A DNA stretch of 60,090 nucleotides, taken from Aureococcus anophagefferens (Eukaryota; Sar; Pelagophyceae; Pelagomonadales; Pelagomonadaceae). The stretch spans positions 2,207,758 through 2,267,847 of the forward strand of contig NW_008705563.1 of NCBI RefSeq assembly GCF_000186865.1, in the 5' to 3' direction. The number at the start of each line of letters is the position of its first letter. Positions within the stretch are counted from its first letter, which is position 1. Under the pieces are notes generated by a model. The model searched no databases. It worked only from the letters and a program-made list of their open reading frames with translations, and was not told where the DNA came from. The position numbers and the translations under genes were made by a program. This document shows positions 53,801 through 60,090 of the stretch, piece by piece.

Positions 53801-55705
53801 ATGATCCGCGACGAGACGCCGCAGTCCGCGGAGAAGGGCAAGGACCGGCGCCACCGCAACACCATGTCGACGTCCGCCGTGCCGGAGCTCGAGGCCCTGG
53901 TCAACGCGCGGCCGGACCCCAAGTCCAACGACTCGCTCGCCGAGCTCGGCTTCTCCGGGCCCTACTTCCGCGAGGCCGAGGCGCTGCGCGAGTCCGGCGT
54001 CCGCTACGGCGCGGTGTCGCCGGCCGCGCTGCCGTCGCCCGGCGCGAGTTTGTACGCGGTCTACCGGCCCGCGGTGAAGCCCACGCGGAAGCGCTGGCTC
54101 ATGCTGTTCTACCTGTCGGCGCTGGCGCTGCTGTCGGACTGGATCTGCTTCGCCGCGGCGCCCATCGCGCCGCTCATCGCGCGGAACTTCCGGCTCCACG
54201 ACTCGCACCTCGTGAGCTGCTTCCTCGCGACGAACGTCGTCTTCTGCCTCCTGGAGCCGTCGGTCGTGCGCCGGGTGGGCCTGCGCGGCGCCGTCGTCGG
54301 CGGCGCCGTCGCCATGGCCGTCGGCTGCGTCTTTCGGTCCCTGGCGTCGGAGCTCGCGGTCACCTCCGGCTACGCGGCCGCGGGCCTCGACGCGGTGCCG
54401 GTTTCGGACGACGGCGCGCCGGGCGGTTCCGACGACGACGACGCCGCGACGCCCCTGGACACGGCCTACTACGCGCCCGCGTACTTGGTCGTCGCGGGCA
54501 CGATGCTCGTGGGGGCCGCGCAGCCGTTCTTCCAGTGCACGCCGTCGCTCCTCGCCGCGAACTGGTTCGGCGACGGCGAGACGACGCTGGCGGCGACCGT
54601 GGCGCTCAACAGCAACCAGCTCGGCATCGCGCTGGCCTACGCCGTGGGCGCGGGCCTCGTGCGGTCCGACGGCGATTTGGCGATGTACAACCGGTGCTTG
54701 GCCGCGCTCGCGACGCTTTTGGCGTTCGGCTGCTCCGTCCACTTCGCGTCGCTGCCGTCGCGCGCGCCGTCCGCGGCGGCGCTGCTCGCGAAGCAGCGCG
54801 AGCGGAGCAAGAAGGAGCGGCGCCGCGACTTCGAGGGCCTGCGGCGGACGAACGCGTCGCCGTCGCCGACGACGGTGCTCTCCCACGCGCGCCGCCAAAC
54901 GCCGCGGCGGCGCCTCGCGCGCTGGATGGTCCAGGGCCGCCAGGTCGGCAAGGGCGCCCTCGACCTGACCGTCGATCTGTGGACGTCGCTGCGGGAGCTC
55001 GCCGCGGTCGGCGGCTTCCGGGGCTGCGTCGTCGCGTTCGTCGCGTCGATCGTGACGTCGAACCTCGTGTCCACGTTCCTGCCGCACCTCGTCTACGAGG
55101 GCGAGAGCCGCTACGAGCCCGTCGCGCAGCGCGGCGCCGTGCAGCGGCGGCGCGTCGCGGGCCTCGGCGCCGGCTTCCAGGTCTGCATCTTGGCCGGGTC
55201 CGTGGGCTTCGGGTCCTACGTCGACGCGTCGAAGCGCTACAAGGCCGCGACGGCCGCGGCGCTCGCGGGCACCGTGGCGGCGCTGCTCATGGTCGCGCGC
55301 GACGAGACGACGCGCGCGTCGCTGGACGGCGCCCTGCTCCTCCTCGGGTTCCTCGTCGGGCCCGTGCAGCCGCTCGCGGCGGAGCTCGCCGTCGAGACGA
55401 CGCACCCGGACGGCGACGAGAACACGATCGTCGCGCTCATGCAGACCGCGGGCAACCTCGCGTCGGCCTGCGCCGTGCCGCTCTTTTTGTCGCTGCAAAA
55501 GGCGGCGGCGGCGCGCGGCTGGGAGGCGCGCTACGACCTCCGCGTGGAGTACTTCGCGCTCGCGGCGGCCGTCGCGGCCGCGGGCGCCGTCTTCGCCGCG
55601 CAGCTCCGGGGCGCCGCGCTCGGCCGCGTCGCGGCGAACGCGTCCGCGGCGAACACGCCGACCTTTGAGGACGCCGCGCGGCGGCCCAAGCACCTGAGCG
55701 GGTAA
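53801..55705 (+). CDS. MFS transporter, SLC49-like
   Basis: A 634-residue protein with 12 predicted helices and a long hydrophilic N-terminus (about 95 residues) and central loop. The stretch GAAQPFFQCTPSLLAANWFGDGETTLAATVALNSNQLGIALAYAVG is the diagnostic region of the SLC49 group (haem, choline or related transporters). Helix 1 is LMLFYLSALALLSDWICFAAAPIAPLIA. The central loop holds a basic stretch (RSKKERRRDFEGLRRT) and the C-terminus ends PKHLSG. The substrate may be choline, haem or a small solute; it cannot be told from sequence. Codon use is native and there is no intron. Confidence 0.8.
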   Translation: MIRDETPQSAEKGKDRRHRNTMSTSAVPELEALVNARPDPKSNDSLAELGFSGPYFREAEALRESGVRYGAVSPAALPSPGASLYAVYRPAVKPTRKRWLMLFYLSALALLSDWICFAAAPIAPLIARNFRLHDSHLVSCFLATNVVFCLLEPSVVRRVGLRGAVVGGAVAMAVGCVFRSLASELAVTSGYAAAGLDAVPVSDDGAPGGSDDDDAATPLDTAYYAPAYLVVAGTMLVGAAQPFFQCTPSLLAANWFGDGETTLAATVALNSNQLGIALAYAVGAGLVRSDGDLAMYNRCLAALATLLAFGCSVHFASLPSRAPSAAALLAKQRERSKKERRRDFEGLRRTNASPSPTTVLSHARRQTPRRRLARWMVQGRQVGKGALDLTVDLWTSLRELAAVGGFRGCVVAFVASIVTSNLVSTFLPHLVYEGESRYEPVAQRGAVQRRRVAGLGAGFQVCILAGSVGFGSYVDASKRYKAATAAALAGTVAALLMVARDETTRASLDGALLLLGFLVGPVQPLAAELAVETTHPDGDENTIVALMQTAGNLASACAVPLFLSLQKAAAARGWEARYDLRVEYFALAAAVAAAGAVFAAQLRGAALGRVAANASAANTPTFEDAARRPKHLSG

Positions 55706-55876
55706 GGGAGTGATATGCGTCTGAGGCTGACGTTAGACGCCTCAACAACGGACTTGCAGTGTCGAAGCTTCTAAAGGAGCTCAGTGTGGTCGAGCAACTT
55801 CTCGAGCACGTGAGCACTTACGTGAGCTTCAGCCAAGCATGTTGAAGAAGCGCCGCAGACCTCATCGAAGGAGAGC

Positions 55877-57235
55877 ATGCAGGGCAAAACTACGCGTCCC
55901 GGCGGCACCGATGGCGAGTTCGTCGGCAACCTGGGCGACCCGGAGGCGCCGCAGCGCCGCGATGCCGCCCCAGTGCAGTTGATCCACCCGGGGCATCCGG
56001 ACTTCCCGCCGGGAGCGACGCGAGATGGCGTGCAAGTCCAAGGCCTCAACCTCTTGGCCGGCGCGGCCTCGACGGCCGCCCCGCTCGCCCTGCCCCTGCA
56101 CGAGCCATCGTCCCTGCTGATCCTGAAAAGCACCGCTCACCTGGGCATTGGCGGGTTCGGCGTCTACACGAAGGTCAAGATCCTCGAAGGGAAACGCATG
56201 TGCGAGTACAAAGGCGAACTCATCGACCAGGACGAGGCGGACAAGCGCGCGCTGTTGCGGCGCGACGCCTACCTCATGTGCTGCGGGGGCGGCGACGACA
56301 GCGACAGCGACAGCGACAGCGACCGCGAGTACGAGTACATCGACGCCGCGAACTCCACCTGCATCGCGCGCTGGATCAACCACCGCAAGAAGCACGACGC
56401 CAACGCGTACGCGCTGGTCGTCGCGGGCACGCCGCCGCAGCCGCCGCGCATCTACATCCACGCGAAGTGCAACATCCGGAAGGGGACGCAGCTCTTCATC
56501 GACTACGGCTCGAACTACGACTTCCCGGGCAAGGTCGTGGGCAAGAAGACGTACCGTGGCTGGCGGAAGCCGCCGACGAGCTCGACGGCGAGGTCCGGCG
56601 TCACCTCAGGAGGATATCGTCCCCCTCCCCATCACTCTGAGCAGCTGCCGACGCGCGCGGATCTGAAACGTGCCCGTGAGGAGGCGGGTGAAGACGACGA
56701 AGAGATGGAAGAAGACGACGAAGACGACGAAGAGGAGGAGCGGGAAGTGGATTTGTACGGCTCGGAGTCGGAGGACGACGCGGTCATGGGCGGGTGTCTG
56801 GAAGAGGGCGACGTCGGCAAACTGCAGCAGTGGTTGGGAACACAGGTCGCAGGTCAAGGTCTACACAGTTTACAGCGAGAGCCGTACACGCTGGACCATC
56901 TGAGTAAAGACGCGGAAGGGTATGAAAGCGAGAAGCTCAACGTCATCTTGGAGTGGGCCGAGCGGGAGGAGGACGACGACCCGCAGCAGGTGGCGCTAGA
57001 ACAGGAGTTTTTGAACAAGCGCTTCTACGACGAGGAGGAAGAGGAAAGGAGGGAGATCAGGGGGATTTGCTTCGACGACGACCACTCCGCGTGGGTGGCA
57101 GAGACGGTCGAGGTAGACTCGCGGAACCGCCTTCTCGAGGGCACGGATGCGGAATACGGCCTGCTTGGGGCTGATCTGCAGGTCATGCGGGAGATGATGG
57201 CGGCGTATTCTTCTCTAGTTCGAGACGCTAATTGA
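55877..57235 (+). CDS. SET-domain protein with acidic C-terminal region
   Basis: A 452-residue protein. The SET domain spans about 88-225: GFGVYTKVKILEGKRMCEYKGELID, STCIARWINHRKKHDANAYALVV (the N-H motif of the SAM pocket) and IRKGTQLFIDYGSNYDF with the catalytic-region Tyr. A Ser-Asp run (DSDSDSDSD) is inserted inside the domain. The C-terminal half is strongly acidic (EEMEEDDEDDEEEERE) and helical. It could methylate lysine on histones or other proteins. The 3' half has lower GC and less biased codons than neighbours. The last 21 bases overlap the end of the convergent GH45-like gene. Confidence 0.75.
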   Translation: MQGKTTRPGGTDGEFVGNLGDPEAPQRRDAAPVQLIHPGHPDFPPGATRDGVQVQGLNLLAGAASTAAPLALPLHEPSSLLILKSTAHLGIGGFGVYTKVKILEGKRMCEYKGELIDQDEADKRALLRRDAYLMCCGGGDDSDSDSDSDREYEYIDAANSTCIARWINHRKKHDANAYALVVAGTPPQPPRIYIHAKCNIRKGTQLFIDYGSNYDFPGKVVGKKTYRGWRKPPTSSTARSGVTSGGYRPPPHHSEQLPTRADLKRAREEAGEDDEEMEEDDEDDEEEEREVDLYGSESEDDAVMGGCLEEGDVGKLQQWLGTQVAGQGLHSLQREPYTLDHLSKDAEGYESEKLNVILEWAEREEDDDPQQVALEQEFLNKRFYDEEEEERREIRGICFDDDHSAWVAETVEVDSRNRLLEGTDAEYGLLGADLQVMREMMAAYSSLVRDAN

Positions 57236-58462
57236 GCATAGCTTAGAGGGCTCCGGGACGCGCTTCGTCACGGCGCTGCGCTTATTCTTCGAGCCGCCTG
57301 ACGGCGCCGCGGCCGGCGTCGGCGCGGGCGACGCCGTCGGCGCGGCGCTCGGCGCTGCCGTGCTCGGCGCCGGCGTCGTCGGCGCCGGCGTCGGCTTCGC
57401 GGTCGTCGGCTCCGCGGTGCTCGGCGCGGCCGTCGGCTTCGCGGTGCTCGGCGCGGGCGTCGGCGCGGGCGACGGCGCGACGGGCGCCGGGGTGTCGGCG
57501 ACGGGCGCCGCCGTCGGCGCGCCGTCGAGGGCGCCGCCGAAGTCGACGCCGCCGTCGGCCGTCGTCGGCGCCGTGGTCGTCGGCGGCTTCGTGTGGTCGC
57601 TCGCGTAGGCGCCGAGGTCCAGCGCCGGGCAGTCGTCGTCGTTGGGCGTGCTCCCCGTGATGGCCACGAGCTCCGCCGGGCAGCACACGCGGCGGAAGCG
57701 CACGTAGGGGTTGTTCCTCGTGTCGCCCTCGTTGTAGAGGTAGTCGTAGCGCCAGACGCAGCCCGACCGCAGGTCGTCGGGCGGGCGGCCGCAGCCCGAG
57801 TTGTCGCAGTCGAAGACGCCGCTGTCGTAGCCCGGGAACTGGATCGCGCAGCCCGTGTCGAAGATGCCCTGGCCCGCGCTCGGGATCTGGAGGTCGAAGC
57901 TGTGGTCGTCGGTGACGGCGTAGCCCATGTTCGTCACCTCGATGACGTGCGACCGGCCGACGAGCGACGCGTGCGCGCCGCCGCCCCAGCCGAAGGTCTC
58001 GTCCGTCCACACGAGCTCGTAGCACTGGCCGCGGTTGCTGTCGCCGTCGAGGCCCGTGATGCCGCCGACGGCAGCGGCCGCGAAGCCCAGCGACACGCTG
58101 TCGTTGTAGGTCCAGGGCTGGTTGCTCGCGCAGGACGCCGCCGTGCCCCCGCCGCCGACCGAGATCACGTCCGGCGACGAGAGCGTCGCGCCCGTCTCCG
58201 CCTCGCACGAGAGCACGGGCGCGTCGACGTCACCCTCGCCGCTCCAGGAGCACGACGGTTTGCAGCAGTCCCAGTAGCCCGTCGTGTAGGTGCCCTGGTG
58301 CCAGTCGCCCCCGGCGAAGGTCGGCGTGGCCGTCGCGCTCGGCGCGTCCGTGACGTCGCACCAAATGTGGCCGCAGTCCATCACGTGGACGCGCCGCCGC
58401 CGCAGAAGTTCGTCGTGTCGGCCTGCGACTCGCAGGCGTGGGCTGACCGATGGTGGCACCAT
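57215..58462 (-). CDS. Glycoside hydrolase family 45-like endoglucanase
   Basis: A 415-residue frame. The GH45 signature is TTGYWDCCKPSCSWSG (about 61-75), carrying the first catalytic Asp. The second is in HSFDLQIPSAGQGIFDTGC (about 187). RSGCVWRYDYLYNEGD and YVRFRRVCCPAELVAITG match the family's late conserved strands and cysteines. A long Pro/Thr/Ala/Ser stalk (about 293-390) follows, with no visible cellulose-binding module. The N-terminus lacks a signal peptide, and the frame before about residue 25 looks non-native (RLRVAGRHDELLRRRRVHV), while another frame there reads ACESQADTTNFCGGGAST. So the 5' end is probably mis-split by an intron or indel. It would cut beta-1,4-glucan. Confidence 0.75.
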   Translation of the reverse strand: MVPPSVSPRLRVAGRHDELLRRRRVHVMDCGHIWCDVTDAPSATATPTFAGGDWHQGTYTTGYWDCCKPSCSWSGEGDVDAPVLSCEAETGATLSSPDVISVGGGGTAASCASNQPWTYNDSVSLGFAAAAVGGITGLDGDSNRGQCYELVWTDETFGWGGGAHASLVGRSHVIEVTNMGYAVTDDHSFDLQIPSAGQGIFDTGCAIQFPGYDSGVFDCDNSGCGRPPDDLRSGCVWRYDYLYNEGDTRNNPYVRFRRVCCPAELVAITGSTPNDDDCPALDLGAYASDHTKPPTTTAPTTADGGVDFGGALDGAPTAAPVADTPAPVAPSPAPTPAPSTAKPTAAPSTAEPTTAKPTPAPTTPAPSTAAPSAAPTASPAPTPAAAPSGGSKNKRSAVTKRVPEPSKLCSISVSN

Positions 58463-58537
58463 GGTCCCGCGCGCAGGCGGAAAATATTGAATTCAAGGTA
58501 GCCTCGTGTTGAAGCTCATCGACTCGGGCTCGAGAGC

Positions 58538-59752
58538 ATGGACGGAGAACCCAGCGAAAACCTGACGTCTTCGGACGGCCTCACCCTCGAAGAACGCGCC
58601 GCATGGCTGCTTCGGCGTAAGACGCGCGGCGCGGCCATTGCGCTCACGCATTTTCATCCTCTACACTGCATAATCGGCCAGCATATCTGGCACAAGTTCG
58701 CCGTCTCTAACCACAACGTCATGGACAAGATCGCGCGGTCCCTCGCGCAGCGCCAGGCCGTGACGACGGTCCCGCGCGACGCGTTCTACACCTGCCCCGA
58801 GGACTACCCGGGGCCGGCCGTCGACTACTCGAAGGGCTACGCGACCTTCGAAGTCCGGAACTCCGCGGTAGTCTACAAGGTGCCCCCCCTCGACGTCTTC
58901 GGCCTCGACTGGCGCCTCGGCGAGGGGCCGCCCCACACCGCACTGTCCATCGCGCGCATGGGGCGGGCCCTCGTGGGCGAGCGCATCGAGCTCGTCAACT
59001 TCCAGGGCAAGACGGGCAGCTGGGTCGAGTACGAGGTGCTCAACTTCGACCCCGACGGTCGATTTATCAAAAAGTTGCGGAAAGGCGGAGGCACAGACTG
59101 CAGAGCTACTGTGGGTGGCACCTACACGGTCCGACGCGTCGGCGGTGAAAGAGACGAACTCGTGGATATGTCGATCGAACAGGTGCGGCTCCCGAATCCT
59201 GCTCCTTCCACTCAGAAAAATTTTGATGACAGCATCAGACGGATTTGGAAACTGGTTTTCGATCTGCAGGAGCTTATGCCTTACGGAGATTGGGAGACCC
59301 GCCATCGGGCGCAAGAGTTGATGCTTTCGGCCTATTTCCAAGTCAACGACCCCGATGCATTACCATTGTCGTCGTGGAACTGGAGGCCATCTGGGCCAGA
59401 TTTCATGGCCCCCTTCTTCTGGAGGGGGCCGTTGGACAGGGCGACGAAGACTTACCTGCTGATGTGCTATTCCTTGGACACAACCCCATTCCAGAGAGGG
59501 ACGTTTATTTCAGCGACAAGGTGGATGAAGTGGACAGGGGCCCGGACAATTTTTAAGTATTTTGACAGCGTATGCAGAAATTTGGTACAGGCTGAAGCGC
59601 CACCCCGCGAGCTTAATGCGTGCTGTCCATGCTGCGGCTCAATGGCAACTCTCCTGATGCACCACACGAGCTTCAGCGGTATCGGCGGCTATGTCTGCTG
59701 GCACTGCGACAGGAAGTTCGCCAGCTTAGATATATGCGGGCGCCCGTCTTAA
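58538..59752 (+). CDS. Unknown protein with C-terminal zinc ribbon
   Basis: A 404-residue protein starting MDGEPSENLTSSDGLTLEERAAW. It appears globular and soluble, with many aromatics (THFHPLHCIIGQHIWHKF, DWETRHRAQELMLSAYFQVND, WRGPLDRATKTYLLMCYSLD). The C-terminus has CCPCCGSM...GGYVCWHCDRKF, two C-x2-C pairs that should form a zinc ribbon. The first half has the window's codon bias, while from about 59060 the third positions become mixed and GC falls. No family is recognised. Nucleic-acid or protein binding is plausible from the ribbon. The complete, well-mixed sequence supports a real gene. Confidence 0.6.
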   Translation: MDGEPSENLTSSDGLTLEERAAWLLRRKTRGAAIALTHFHPLHCIIGQHIWHKFAVSNHNVMDKIARSLAQRQAVTTVPRDAFYTCPEDYPGPAVDYSKGYATFEVRNSAVVYKVPPLDVFGLDWRLGEGPPHTALSIARMGRALVGERIELVNFQGKTGSWVEYEVLNFDPDGRFIKKLRKGGGTDCRATVGGTYTVRRVGGERDELVDMSIEQVRLPNPAPSTQKNFDDSIRRIWKLVFDLQELMPYGDWETRHRAQELMLSAYFQVNDPDALPLSSWNWRPSGPDFMAPFFWRGPLDRATKTYLLMCYSLDTTPFQRGTFISATRWMKWTGARTIFKYFDSVCRNLVQAEAPPRELNACCPCCGSMATLLMHHTSFSGIGGYVCWHCDRKFASLDICGRPS

Positions 59753-59870
59753 GTGCTCTTCATGGCCTCGATCATCGGTTCGTCGTCGCCGTTCGCAGGT
59801 GCCCGACGTTGAAGTCCTCGTTGACGATTCGTTGACCTCAACTAAACGTACTTGGCTCCAAGGCTTGGCA

Positions 59871-60090
59871 ATGGGCGTTCGTGGCCGCGCAACAGTCTTG
59901 CGGCGCCCCTCGGTCCTCGCGGCGCTGCTCGTCAACGCGGCGCATGCCTACGCGCCGCCGGCGACGCGCCGCCCGCGGCGCGCGCCGGGCGTCACCGTCG
60001 CGAAGTACCGCGGTCCGAAGCAGGAGATGGACTACCTGGACGTGCTGGCCGACGGGAGCGACGCCTGGCGCTGGACGACGACATCATCGG
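59871..60090 (+). CDS. Start of a plastid-targeted protein (3' end outside window)
   Basis: The ATG at 59871 opens a frame to the window end (73 codons seen). The N-terminus MGVRGRATVLRRPSVLAALLVNAAHAYAPPATRRPRR has a hydrophobic signal core followed by AHAYAPP, an ASAFAP-like cleavage context in which Tyr replaces Phe, and then an Arg-rich transit region. The mature start is KYRGPKQEMDYLDVLADGSD. The rest is not visible, so function cannot be assigned. Confidence 0.55.
   Translation, partial: MGVRGRATVLRRPSVLAALLVNAAHAYAPPATRRPRRAPGVTVAKYRGPKQEMDYLDVLADGSDAWRWTTTSS

Noticed and set aside
1..60090. tRNA, rRNA or riboswitch genes
   Set aside because: I looked in the intergenic gaps for tRNA T-loop and acceptor patterns and rRNA-like blocks and saw none. 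A covariance-model scan would be needed to exclude them.

Overview
The window reads as nuclear DNA of a photosynthetic stramenopile, most likely a pelagophyte close to Aureococcus. I infer this from four things. GC content is very high, with strong C/G in codon third positions. Genes are packed on both strands with gaps of tens to hundreds of bases, and few are interrupted. Several N-termini look like bipartite plastid-targeting signals. At least one intron has the structure of an introner element, a class known from Aureococcus and Micromonas. No prokaryotic operons, rRNA, tRNA or CRISPR array were seen.

Layout. 1-7.6 kb: two Golgi-type glycosyltransferase-like genes around a one-helix small protein, a tetraspanin-like protein, a divergent pair (J-domain protein and a long coiled-coil protein) sharing an acidic LFD motif, and a secreted protein with an internal duplication. 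7.8-13.1 kb: an ABCC-type full transporter and a thylakoid-lumen PsbQ-like protein. 13.3-21 kb: an EF-hand-like protein, an SLC35A-type nucleotide-sugar transporter, two GDS-motif (PC-esterase-like) proteins and a four-helix membrane protein with a 210-base intron. 21-26 kb: poorly characterised genes (basic-tailed protein, NTF2/SnoaL-like protein, Gln-rich nuclear protein, tail-anchored protein) and GC-rich minisatellites. 26-37.4 kb: ADCK/UbiB kinase, amino-acid transporter, family-16 methyltransferase, an HMG-box/TFIIS-N protein, a sulfotransferase, RhoGDI, an ankyrin protein and a TMEM230-like protein. 37.4-39.3 kb: a gene-poor, compositionally different stretch. 39.3-50.8 kb: flavin oxidoreductase, FKBP with a CaaX-like end, HugZ-like plastid protein, an unknown protein with three internal repeats, an ORF with foreign codon usage, a TauD-like dioxygenase with a frame break, fatty-acid-hydroxylase family protein, TPT-type transporter and an ankyrin/3'-5' exonuclease fusion. 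50.8-60.1 kb: a frame-broken OTU protease, BBS4, an SLC49-type MFS transporter, a SET-domain protein, a GH45 endoglucanase-like protein, a zinc-ribbon protein of unknown role and the start of a plastid-targeted protein.

Themes. Glycan building and decoration (glycosyltransferase-like proteins, sugar-nucleotide transporters, GDS esterases, sulfotransferase, GH45) recur along the window, consistent with a complex cell surface, but the genes are scattered and not an operon. The most informative signal is the evidence of intron birth by transposition: a roughly 200-base insert with 12-base terminal inverted repeats, flanked by a duplicated 9-base target, interrupts the coiled-coil gene, and an exact 8-base duplication flanks the FKBP intron.
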